A model generated the notes under the pieces. It did not search any database. It was not told the DNA's origin and worked only from the letters and a program-made list of their open reading frames with translations. A stretch of 44,557 bases of DNA from a candidate division KSB1 bacterium (GTDB lineage: Bacteria; Zhuqueibacterota; Zhuqueibacteria; Residuimicrobiales; Krinioviventaceae): contig JAPDQV010000013.1 of assembly GCA_034505495.1 (NCBI GenBank), forward strand, positions 37,993 to 82,549. The letters run 5' to 3'. The position numbers and the translations under genes are program-made. Below are positions 14,302-23,600 of this stretch, piece after piece (position 1 is the stretch's first letter; every line of letters begins with the position of its first letter).

Positions 14302-16149
14302 TCAAAAAAGCCAGCGTACAGACAGGTCGATACTGTTGACATAATACGGTTTTTGCGCCGAGACCTGCACGCGGCTGCGGGCGGCCTCGATTTGCAGGCG
14401 AAGGCGTGTGGAAGAATAGTAGCCGATGCTCAAGACCGGACCGCGACTGAGATACGATCCGGCGGGCTCTTTACGGCTGTTGCCGAATGCATCGTTCAGA
14501 TATCGATGTTCATCGCGCTTAAATACGGCATAACCGGCGCGGCTGCGTAAGAAACCGCGGCTGTACTGCCACGAGAGTTGCAACCACTGCAGGGATCGGG
14601 TGCCGACGATGCGCTCGCTCCACTTTTGCCAATAAAGCTGACCATTCTCTTCCAGCTGCAGCCGATAGTCAACGATCAATGCCGAATGCGGCATTAATTG
14701 CCAATACAGGCTGTCGCCGAGAGAAAATTTGCGAAAGACAAAACTGCGTGTACTGACAAAACTTTCTTCAAAATCATAATCCACATAGTTGGCAAGAACT
14801 TCCAACGATTGGTGAAAGCTGAACTGTTGTGACGGAGAAAATGCCAGACGGGGTTTCATAAAAAGAATGCGGTTCCAGTTATTGTCGGCGCTGCGTTCAC
14901 CGTAGATATAGACCATGTGGTAAAGGTTCACCCCCGTTGCCCATTCAGCGACCAATTCCGGCGACAATCGATGTACCCAAAGGAGACGGGTATTGATGCG
15001 CAGCTCGTCGCGATCGTCATAATTGGAAGTATCCGGCGTATCGTAACGAAACTTGTTGGCCGAAACAAAAAAAGTTAACGAGTCACGCCGGGCGTACCGG
15101 CGCAAAAAAGCGCTGAGCACCAATCGCGAGCTGTTGTTGTCCGGTGTAACAAAAGCGATTCGTGAGGAGAAGGGACGGTCGCCGTCAGCGGCCAAATCAT
15201 AATGTTGCTGCTGAATCAGATGAGATAGACTGATCAGCGCCTGCCAAGGAGAATTTTGCCATTCTACCGCAGCGTCGTTGGCAATTCGTTGATCGAGGCG
15301 TCGGCGACGACGCGCCTGTTCCTTTTCCCGAAGCAGCGCCAACTCAACGGTTTTAAACTCCAACTGCGTGTTGTAGGAAAAGCGCGTCCTCTCACTGAGG
15401 CGGTAATGCAGCGTATTGCTGCCGCCTTTGACGGTTTCGCGTTGGCTTTCGACGTCCGCAGCCTCGGAAATATAGTTGTCCCTACGCCGGTCCGAGACAA
15501 TGAGGCTGATCGAATCGGCAACGCCGGGGGCAAAAGTTCTGCCGACCTTGTACAAAGTCGACAAGTTGGCGTTACGCCGCTGCGGGAAGCGATCTTGATC
15601 GATCGAAAAGGCCAATCGGTGATCATAGTCGTGCCACCGCAGGGTGTCGCCGCGGACTTCGCCCCCAAACCAGACGCCGCGGTCGTCGTGGCTCAGTCGT
15701 TGCTCGCGCTTCGGTCCGAAAGCAAAACGGGCGGCGATTTTCGGTACCGGCTTCCACTGCGCGCCGAGCAGTGCTGAAGCGCTCTCGAGGTCGTTGGCAT
15801 AGCCGGACTGCTTGTCAAAAAACTGCAGGCTGCCGGCGCGGGCAAAAGCTCTCAACTTTGGGCTAAAGATGTAGGCTGCCTCGAGATGTAAAGTTTGATC
15901 ATCTTTCCAGCGATTCCCTTCCGAGGTGGTATGGAGAAGAGAAGATTTGTAGGACTCTTGAATAACAAATTGCCATTTGGGAGACAGCATTTGCAGCCAA
16001 TTCAGATCGGCAGTCCACAAATAAGAATTGAATTCCTGACGAAAGCCGACACCGGCCTGCCGCTCGTAAGATGAAACAGGCGTTTCTTGGGCATGCAAAT
16101 TGGAGTACAAAACTATCCACAAAAGAGAAATGTGCGCATGCCGCCGCAA
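14302..16149 (-). CDS. Outer-membrane beta-barrel protein of unknown function
   Basis: No family recognised. The 615 residues begin with a signal peptide (HISLLWIVLYSNLHA) and continue as alternating amphipathic strands with short turns and many Tyr/Trp/Arg girdle residues (for example KWQFVIQESYKSSLLH, SRLVLSAFLRRYARRD, LRLQIEAARSRVQVSA), ending in RWLF, a terminal Phe as in BAM substrates. This suggests a large barrel of 22 or more strands without a plug or TonB box that I can see. The start is TTG at 16149, 6 nt after AGGAG. It follows DUF502 by 58 nt and precedes the RsbW-like gene by 78 nt. Confidence 0.75.
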   Translation of the reverse strand: MRRHAHISLLWIVLYSNLHAQETPVSSYERQAGVGFRQEFNSYLWTADLNWLQMLSPKWQFVIQESYKSSLLHTTSEGNRWKDDQTLHLEAAYIFSPKLRAFARAGSLQFFDKQSGYANDLESASALLGAQWKPVPKIAARFAFGPKREQRLSHDDRGVWFGGEVRGDTLRWHDYDHRLAFSIDQDRFPQRRNANLSTLYKVGRTFAPGVADSISLIVSDRRRDNYISEAADVESQRETVKGGSNTLHYRLSERTRFSYNTQLEFKTVELALLREKEQARRRRRLDQRIANDAAVEWQNSPWQALISLSHLIQQQHYDLAADGDRPFSSRIAFVTPDNNSSRLVLSAFLRRYARRDSLTFFVSANKFRYDTPDTSNYDDRDELRINTRLLWVHRLSPELVAEWATGVNLYHMVYIYGERSADNNWNRILFMKPRLAFSPSQQFSFHQSLEVLANYVDYDFEESFVSTRSFVFRKFSLGDSLYWQLMPHSALIVDYRLQLEENGQLYWQKWSERIVGTRSLQWLQLSWQYSRGFLRSRAGYAVFKRDEHRYLNDAFGNSRKEPAGSYLSRGPVLSIGYYSSTRLRLQIEAARSRVQVSAQKPYYVNSIDLSVRWLF

Positions 16150-16207
16150 AATGGGCTCCTTTAGGGGTCAATCCGGAGTGATGAAAAAGCCAAGGACAAT
16201 TCTGCCT

Positions 16208-16906
16208 TCATCCCGACTTTTCCTCAGTTGAACGGCGATCGGTTTCCGAATTTTGCGGTTCTTCGGGGAGGACCGCACCTCCCGAGATAATGAGTTTTAG
16301 AGCCTCCTCTAGTGAAAGGTCCAGCTCATAAACATCCTTTTTGGGAACGAAAAGCAAAAAGCCGGAAGTAGGATTGGGAGTTGTAGGCAAAAAAACACTG
16401 TAGCATTCTTGATTGAAATGCCGCCGGATCGTCTGTTGTACGGCGCCGCCGGCTTCTTGAGAAATGAATCCCACGGCATACATTCCAGGCCGCGGATATT
16501 CGATGAGGACGGCGCGCTGCATCGTTTCCTTTTTTTCGGGAGAAAAAACAAAAGCGATCTGGCGCAGCGTTGAATAAATGTGCCGAATGATCGGCAGCTT
16601 GTGCAGCAGCCGGTCGCTCCAGCGCAGCAGCATACGGCCGACAAAGTTGCGTGCCGTTATACCGGTCAGCAGCAGCACCAACAAGAGGGCGGGAATTCCG
16701 ACTCCAGGAATAGTCCGAACCGGCTCATTCGGCCAAATAATCGGCGACAACAATCGGCTGACCGGCTCGTTGAGCAGGCCGTCCAGCCACAAAAAAAGCC
16801 GTATGACGATCCAAGCCGTCACCACGATGGGGACGAGGGAAAACAATCCGGCGGTCAAGGTTTTACGAAGTTTTACCGGTAAGGACTTTATCGTGTTGCG
16901 GGGCAT
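16208..16906 (-). CDS. DUF502 family membrane protein
   Basis: A 232-residue protein with two membrane helices (about 15-38 and 57-80) and a long cytoplasmic part. Typical DUF502 segments are GLFSLVPIVVTAWIVIRLF, GVGIPALLLVLLLTGI, LPIIRHIYSTLRQ and the VFLPTTPNPTSGFLLFVPK block. The plant homologues are the LCV-like (COV) membrane proteins, but no molecular function is known in bacteria. The acidic/basic C-terminus is variable. It lies 21 nt after the DivIC-like gene. Confidence 0.88.
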   Translation of the reverse strand: MPRNTIKSLPVKLRKTLTAGLFSLVPIVVTAWIVIRLFLWLDGLLNEPVSRLLSPIIWPNEPVRTIPGVGIPALLLVLLLTGITARNFVGRMLLRWSDRLLHKLPIIRHIYSTLRQIAFVFSPEKKETMQRAVLIEYPRPGMYAVGFISQEAGGAVQQTIRRHFNQECYSVFLPTTPNPTSGFLLFVPKKDVYELDLSLEEALKLIISGGAVLPEEPQNSETDRRSTEEKSG

Positions 16907-16927
16907 GACGAGGAAAAAGAAAGCGGC

Positions 16928-17227
16928 CTATTGAATGCGGACGATGACTTCATCGGGCTCGGCATATCCGTTACGGATTGCCTCCTCCTTGAGGCGTCGA
17001 ACATCGGAACGCAGAGCATCGATTTCAGCCTGCAGAGCTTTCATACGGGCTTGCGCTTCCTCTAACTGTTTCTGCAGGACGATGTTTTCATGCTTTAACC
17101 GTGCCTGATTGATGAAACCCGCTCTTTCGAAAACGAAAGAATAGATGACGAGCCCGATCCCGATGGCGAGCCATGTCCGCGGATTGGTTAGCAGCCGAAC
17201 CAGAAATGACCAAAAGCGGTGTCTCAT
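16928..17227 (-). CDS. Septum-formation initiator, DivIC/FtsB-like
   Basis: A 99-residue bitopic protein: short cytoplasmic N-terminus, one membrane helix (about 20-36, LAIGIGLVIYSFVF), and a coiled coil of four to five heptads (about 43-80, LKHENIVLQKQLEEAQARMK). This is the size and layout of FtsB/DivIC, which bridges FtsL and FtsQ in the divisome. A Trp/Gly-containing KEEAIRNGYAEPDE segment after the coil matches the family's usual post-coil motif (RxxxGxxxPGE). Lying next to enolase is a common arrangement. The ATG follows the enolase terminator by only about 12 nt and has no strong ribosome site. Confidence 0.8.
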   Translation of the reverse strand: MRHRFWSFLVRLLTNPRTWLAIGIGLVIYSFVFERAGFINQARLKHENIVLQKQLEEAQARMKALQAEIDALRSDVRRLKEEAIRNGYAEPDEVIVRIQ

Positions 17228-17238
17228 TCGACAATCCG

Positions 17239-17270
17239 AAAAAAGCGTCGAGGCAGATTTGCCTCGACGC
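17239..17270 (-). terminator. Rho-independent terminator after enolase
   Basis: A perfect 10-bp GC-rich stem (GCGTCGAGGC, 17270-17261, pairing with 17254-17245) around a 6-nt loop is followed by six T on the minus strand. It begins 8 nt past the enolase stop and its T-run ends about 11 nt before the DivIC-like ATG. Confidence 0.92.
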
Positions 17271-17278
17271 AGTTGGAT

Positions 17279-18595
<1,317 letters not shown>

Positions 18596-18616
18596 TCAAT
18601 TAATGGTTTGCGGTTA

Positions 18617-18645
18617 AATATACAACTTTTTCCCGCGACCACCAA
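18617..18645 (-). promoter_or_regulatory. Candidate sigma-70 promoter for enolase
   Basis: Minus-strand TTGGTG (18645-18640) and TATATT (18622-18617) are 17 bp apart in the 96-bp gap upstream of enolase, giving a leader of about 45 nt. Confidence 0.55.
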
Positions 18646-18661
18646 TAGAATAATTAACCTG

Positions 18662-20170
18662 TTAGAGAATCCCCATCACTCCCGCCAGCCAGACAAAGAG
18701 AACGCCGGCGACGGCGCAAAAAGCATTGACCACATCATTGTTGATCCAACGGTAACCACGGAAAAAAAGGGTCGGTTGTTTCCGGCAGTGAATGCGTTTT
18801 TCGGTGGTTTTACCGCAGCTCGGGCACTGATATTGCGCTTGTACGGTTGCCCCCAAAAGGCTGTCCACAAAGCTGCCCGCCAACCCGGCAAAGGCTACGA
18901 CAACTGCTTCCGCAAAGCCGAAGGCGCGCGGCGAAGCGTGCGGGCTGCACAAATAGCCGACCGTCGACAGCACGATCGATCCGAGCAGCGCGCCGGTAGT
19001 GCCGACGGCGGAAATTCCGCCGGAGGTGCCCATGGCGACCGGCCGAAAGGTCAGGATCGAACGCGGGTTACCGCGCGCCATCACGCCGATTTCCGTCGCC
19101 CAAGTATCGGCCGTAACCGCCGCCAGCGAAGCAATGTAAAGGACGTAGAAAAAATTGTTCTTGCTGAAATACCAAAATAGAAGCATCAAACCGGCAATTC
19201 CGCCGTTGGCCAGCACCTGGCCGATGTCGCGGCGGCTGCCCTTTTCGAAGATCTGCTCCAGCTTTTGTTTGCGTATTCGGCCCATTTTGCTGATGGCGCT
19301 CGAAATGAGAAAAAAGGTCAAAATGGGCAGAGCGAACTTCCAACCGCCGGCGCCAAAGACCAGTGTACCCAAAAGAAAGAGCGCCACGGATCCGCCGCCG
19401 TTCAAAAAGCGCAATCGATAGGATAACACCCCCATACCTGCAGCGAGCGCCATGCCGAAGAAAAACATCAGGGCTTGTGACCACGGTTCGTTGAGAAGAT
19501 AGTAGAGCGCAAAGGCGCTGCTCAAAGGAACCGAGAGATTGTCCGACCCCCAGGCCGAAATCATTTCCGAGGCCATGGCAATCATTGCGACGGCGACGGC
19601 GATCCACACGATCTGAGAAACCGACAAGTCAAGTACTCTGATGTGGCGTGCGACCCAAAAGGAAGCCGTCACCAACAGCAGGGTCACCGTAAACATGGTT
19701 GCAGAACCCTGCACCGTCTTTTTTTCCGGCCCCAGATGCAAAACGATAGGCCGCTTTGTCCGCTCCCCGACAATCGCGGCAGCAGCGTCCGAAAGGGCCA
19801 TGATCAACATCGCCGTGACCAAAACAAGCTTGTGATGATTCCACAGAGTAACGGTCAAAATAACAAACGATATCGGATAGAATACCGTCCCGTAGGTGTG
19901 GCGGACCGTGCCGTGCATTCCCTTGAAAAATCCCCTTTTTACGGCGATAAAGTCGACGACGGCAAAAAAGAGTCCCAATGTGACCATAGGCCACATGGAA
20001 TCCAATACGAACGGCGTCGCGGCAACCAATACACCGACCAGCATGTGAACGATTTTACGCGTGGCTTCGGGGGACCAATGAAAAAAGCGCCGAATGCTTT
20101 CGGCAATCAACAAAACCCCCAATACAGCGCCGGCGAAAATAAAGAGGTACTTGAAATCGTTTGCAGTCAT
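18662..20170 (-). CDS. Fused polyprenol-kinase-like and DUF92 (VTE5-VTE6-like) membrane protein
   Basis: A 502-residue polytopic protein joining two families. Residues 1-205 resemble dolichol/phytol kinases of the VTE5/SEC59 group: RKIVHMLVGVLVA (39-51), SDAAAAIVGER (127-137) and the KTVQGSATMF block (151-160). Residues 245-502 form a DUF92 domain: GQVLANGGIAGL, ADTWATEIG (354-362), GTSGGISAVGT (381-391), a CPSC pair (449-452) and NDVVN (478-482). In Arabidopsis VTE5 phosphorylates phytol with CTP and the DUF92 protein VTE6 phosphorylates phytyl phosphate, together making phytyl diphosphate. A two-step isoprenoid-alcohol salvage enzyme is therefore the best inference; its substrate in this non-phototroph context is unknown. 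It has its own promoter and runs towards enolase. Confidence 0.85.
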   Translation of the reverse strand: MTANDFKYLFIFAGAVLGVLLIAESIRRFFHWSPEATRKIVHMLVGVLVAATPFVLDSMWPMVTLGLFFAVVDFIAVKRGFFKGMHGTVRHTYGTVFYPISFVILTVTLWNHHKLVLVTAMLIMALSDAAAAIVGERTKRPIVLHLGPEKKTVQGSATMFTVTLLLVTASFWVARHIRVLDLSVSQIVWIAVAVAMIAMASEMISAWGSDNLSVPLSSAFALYYLLNEPWSQALMFFFGMALAAGMGVLSYRLRFLNGGGSVALFLLGTLVFGAGGWKFALPILTFFLISSAISKMGRIRKQKLEQIFEKGSRRDIGQVLANGGIAGLMLLFWYFSKNNFFYVLYIASLAAVTADTWATEIGVMARGNPRSILTFRPVAMGTSGGISAVGTTGALLGSIVLSTVGYLCSPHASPRAFGFAEAVVVAFAGLAGSFVDSLLGATVQAQYQCPSCGKTTEKRIHCRKQPTLFFRGYRWINNDVVNAFCAVAGVLFVWLAGVMGIL

Positions 20171-20208
20171 TTCAGACGAGCAGCTGAAAGATATGATTAT
20201 TGTGTCGT

Positions 20209-20237
20209 ATGTTACGACTTTTTACTATAAAATCCAA
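20209..20237 (-). promoter_or_regulatory. Candidate sigma-70 promoter for the VTE5-VTE6-like gene
   Basis: Minus-strand TTGGAT (20237-20232) and TAACAT (20214-20209) are 17 bp apart, about 40 bp ahead of the ATG at 20170. No strong ribosome site precedes that ATG. Confidence 0.45.
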
Positions 20238-20304
20238 AAAATAAATCGTCGCTGCCAATACGAGGCCTGCAGAAGGCATCGCTCAATCTCTGGTAAAAAA
20301 TCCC

Positions 20305-20321
20305 CAAGTTATCCACATTTT
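20305..20321 (+). repeat. 17-bp direct repeat, copy 1, with perfect DnaA box
   Basis: The 17-mer CAAGTTATCCACATTTT holds TTATCCACA at 20309-20317, an exact match to the DnaA-box consensus TTATNCACA. An identical 17-mer occurs 301 bp downstream in the same orientation. Confidence 0.8.
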
Positions 20322-20605
20322 AAAAATCAAGCTTTTTTTCTGCGATAATAGAATATTTTACATGCCGCATCTAAAAAACAGTGCCTTAAGATTATCTTAA
20401 CAATTCTCTAATGAACCATGAAAAATTATTTTCCATATAGCATACGATCTAATATTTTGATATTATTATAATTGCGATAAGCGGTCAAAAGATTTCCAAG
20501 TGCCTATTATTAAGGTAATAATAATTCACTTTTAAGTGGTAGAAACATGATGGATAGCCGGAGGCGATCAGACAACAAAGGAAGAAGAAATTCGCAGGAA
20601 ACCCA

Positions 20606-20622
20606 CAAGTTATCCACATTTT
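20606..20622 (+). repeat. 17-bp direct repeat, copy 2, with perfect DnaA box
   Basis: Identical to the 17-mer at 20305-20321, with TTATCCACA at 20610-20618. It sits 15 bp beyond the stop codon of the C25 peptidase gene. Confidence 0.8.
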
Positions 20623-20636
20623 CGAGGAAAAAACGA

Positions 20637-23600
20637 CTAGCGCATAATCGTCATTTTGCTGAAAGCTTCGGTCGTCTTGCCCTCACGGGAGGCGACGGCT
20701 TTAAATATGTAAACGCCGTTTGCCGGTCGATCGCCGTCTGCATCAAGACCGTCCCAATACAGCCGCTGATAGCCGGCGCCCAACATGCCCGCTTCGATCG
20801 TGCCGATCAATCGGCCGGCCAGAGTATAAATTTTGATCGCCACTTCCGCCGGTTCGCTGAGTTCAAAGCTGATTTCACCGTCGCGGCTGACGGGATTGGG
20901 ATAGATCAACAGATTGCGAATTTTCAGCTGATCTTCGACGACGAAACGCAACGTTGCAGCAGCGCGATTTCGTGCCGCGTCCACAGCTTGTATTTCGAGG
21001 CGGTGTTCTCCGGGCGCCAGCATCGGGGAGTAATGCAAAAGGCAACAGCCGTTACCGTTTGCTTCCAGAGCAAGCTCTCCGGATTTAAAAGAAACTCGCC
21101 TCCCGTCAAGGGTCACCGTAACAGCAGTTGTATCGGCCAACGGTTCCGGATTGTTATCGAGAATAAGCGCCTTGATCTTCGGCTGCGCCGCCACCCAGTC
21201 GCCGTCAAAAATCTCGCGATCATCGACCGTGAGATGAATCTGCGGAGGTTTATCATCTGCCAATACGAACAAAGAAACCGTCAAGCGGTTGTTGCCCTTG
21301 GTTAACTCGATGAGCTCACGGCGCGGATCGACGGTTAGAATAAAATCATTGCGTCCCGGTTTGTCGGCGATCCATTGCTGTCGGAAGGGAAAATAGCGGT
21401 CAATGCCGATTGCCGGAATAGTCAGTTCGCCGACTATTCGCCGCGTCTCTCCGTTCTTTTGTACAATCTCAAGAACCGTGGAACCGGACTCGCTCAAACC
21501 GATGTTGTAGAGATCGCCGAAAAAGGTGATGGTTGACCCCACCATTACCGTATCGGCCGATATGCTGAAGAGGTGAGCCGATAGCGCCAAATCGGGGGGA
21601 GGATCATAGAGGACACTCCATTTGGTCAACGTAGGAGAATCTTTTCCCTGCCCCAGCGTCATTTCTGCAGACAAAACCAGATAGGGATATTCATGCGGAT
21701 CGATAAAGCCGAGGTCCACGTTTCCCAACGATCCTTCCCATAAGAGCGCTTCGCCGCCGTCAATTGCTTGGCCGATGACTCGGCAGGTCATGGCAGCGCC
21801 GGGCGGCACCGTCCCTTCAAAAAAAGCGCTTTTCCATCCTTTTGCCGGCCCGATGCGGGCAGAAACGATGCTTCCTTTTTGGGCAAAAACAAGCAGACTG
21901 TCCTTTAGAATAACAGCTTCACCGCCCGGCGGCTGCAATCCTTCCGGAACCGACCCGATTGCCGCACCTTTGCGGCCGATGATCGCCCACGCGTAACGAA
22001 AGCCGATTTGCCGGCAAAGGACGCTGCCGATTGACTCATAAGCAGTATAAACCTCTTCGTTTAGATTCAAGCCGCCTTCCTCGGAAACGGCCGCCAACAC
22101 ATAATCCCCGATTTCCGCCGAGCGAATAAATTGAGCCAAATTTTGCGGGGCCTGGGGATTGCCGTAGGTGTCAAAAACAGCCGAGGCTTTGACCGTACCC
22201 GAGATCGGATCGACAATGGCCACATTATGACCTCTTCCTGTGGTTAAAACACTGCGGCGATCGACTTCGAGCAGAGCATAGCCGACCTGTTCCGTACGCG
22301 ACGACTGCAGGAGAAGCAAAATCTCGCGTTCCGCAAGCGAGACGCCTTTGCCTCTTTTGACGGTGTTTTCAAAGCGGCAGGTTGCGTCAAAATCCCCATT
22401 CTGCAGCCAACCCAAGGACTCTGCTTCATGGGTCGTAAAGGAAGCAATGAACGGTTCATGCAGGATTTCAAGCTGCATAGGTTTGACGCGCCAAAAGTAG
22501 CGCTGTTCCGGACGCAGCCCGGTCGGCGTCCATCTCAAAAGCAGCGGATGCGCCCGTACCGGCGGCGAAACGAGGTGCAAAGGACTGTTGAAAGTACGGG
22601 CGGTGTCAATTTCAAAAATATAGGAAATCCTCTCGTCGTAACGTTGCTGAGGCGCTTGGGCTTTCAGCGTCAACCCCTGCACCGGCACCCATGCGTTTTG
22701 CGGCGGCGCAATCAGCTGCAGGTCGCTGCTGAGGATGGCAAAAGAAGTGCTCTGCTCATTGTTCCGTTCGTCAGATTCGGGAATCTCGTTCATAGCATCG
22801 ACTTTTACTGCCGTTTCCAGCACGCCGGCGAGCCCGCGCAGCGGCAATGAAATCTCTGCCCATTCTTCGAGAGCGACCGGACCGATGCGGCGTGCTGCGG
22901 AAATCTCTTTGCCGGTCGGCAAGTGGCGAAAGGTAAAATGCACCGTTGAACTGTCGCGGCAGAACATGCCCCAGTTTTCCACTAGGGCTCGGACGGTTGC
23001 CAGTGAATCGGCCTCGCCCGCCGGGAAAGGCTGCATCAACACGTTTTCAGAACTGAGCGCCAAATCCGGCAATGTCGGCAGCGCCAGCTGCATGGCGGGG
23101 TCGCCGAGCAGGTTGTATTGGAGAATCAGGTGGCGAAAATGGCCGAAGGAGCCGTAGGTTTGCCACAGCCGCTTTTGCGCTTCGTTGATGATTTTACCCA
23201 GATAGCGGAGAGAATCACTTGCAAAAATGGGGTAAAGCTGGCGCAAGTAGAGATAATCCTCGTAAGCGTAACCCCAGCCTGTAGTTCCCCAAAATCCGAC
23301 CGCCCCTTTGTCGCGCGCCAGCAAAAAGTGTTCGGAAAAGCTTTGCTGCGAGGGCTCGGCAAAGCGTCCGGTGTGACAAGTCATGCTGGAAATGACCGGG
23401 TAGCGGCCTTTATTCTGGAGATCGTCGATATCGGGCGTGTTGAACATCAGCTCCCAAGTGCGACTGGCCGCGTGACCGATAAAGTTGATCCAAACCGCGC
23501 CTTTATCGACGGCATCCAGAATTTGGGTTCGATAATCAATCTGCGGATTTTCTTCCTTTTTGCTGATAAAGAGGGGTCTGCCGCTGACGGGCTGCGGAGC

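Larger units (their letters stand above)
20238..20636. other. AT-rich gene-free region with palindromes and DnaA boxes
   Basis: The only long intergenic stretch in the window. I see no coding potential in it. The core (about 20320-20545) is far more AT-rich than its surroundings and contains a perfect palindrome TTAAGAT-T-ATCTTAA at 20386-20400, an 8-bp-arm hairpin TATTATTA/TAATAATA at 20505-20523, and a nested AAGTG/CACTT pair around it. Two copies of a 17-bp direct repeat, each holding a DnaA box, flank the core. It lies between the stop of the C25 peptidase gene and the promoter of the next gene. Confidence 0.75.

Noticed and set aside
13444..14550. A 368-codon open frame on the plus strand
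   Set aside because: It crosses three supported minus-strand genes (Omp85-like, RsbW-like, barrel) and shows no recognisable domain.
20305..20622. A confident call of the chromosomal origin
   Set aside because: Only two DnaA boxes are present, all genes on both sides run in the same direction, and no dnaA, dnaN or gid genes are near; kept only as a hypothesis.
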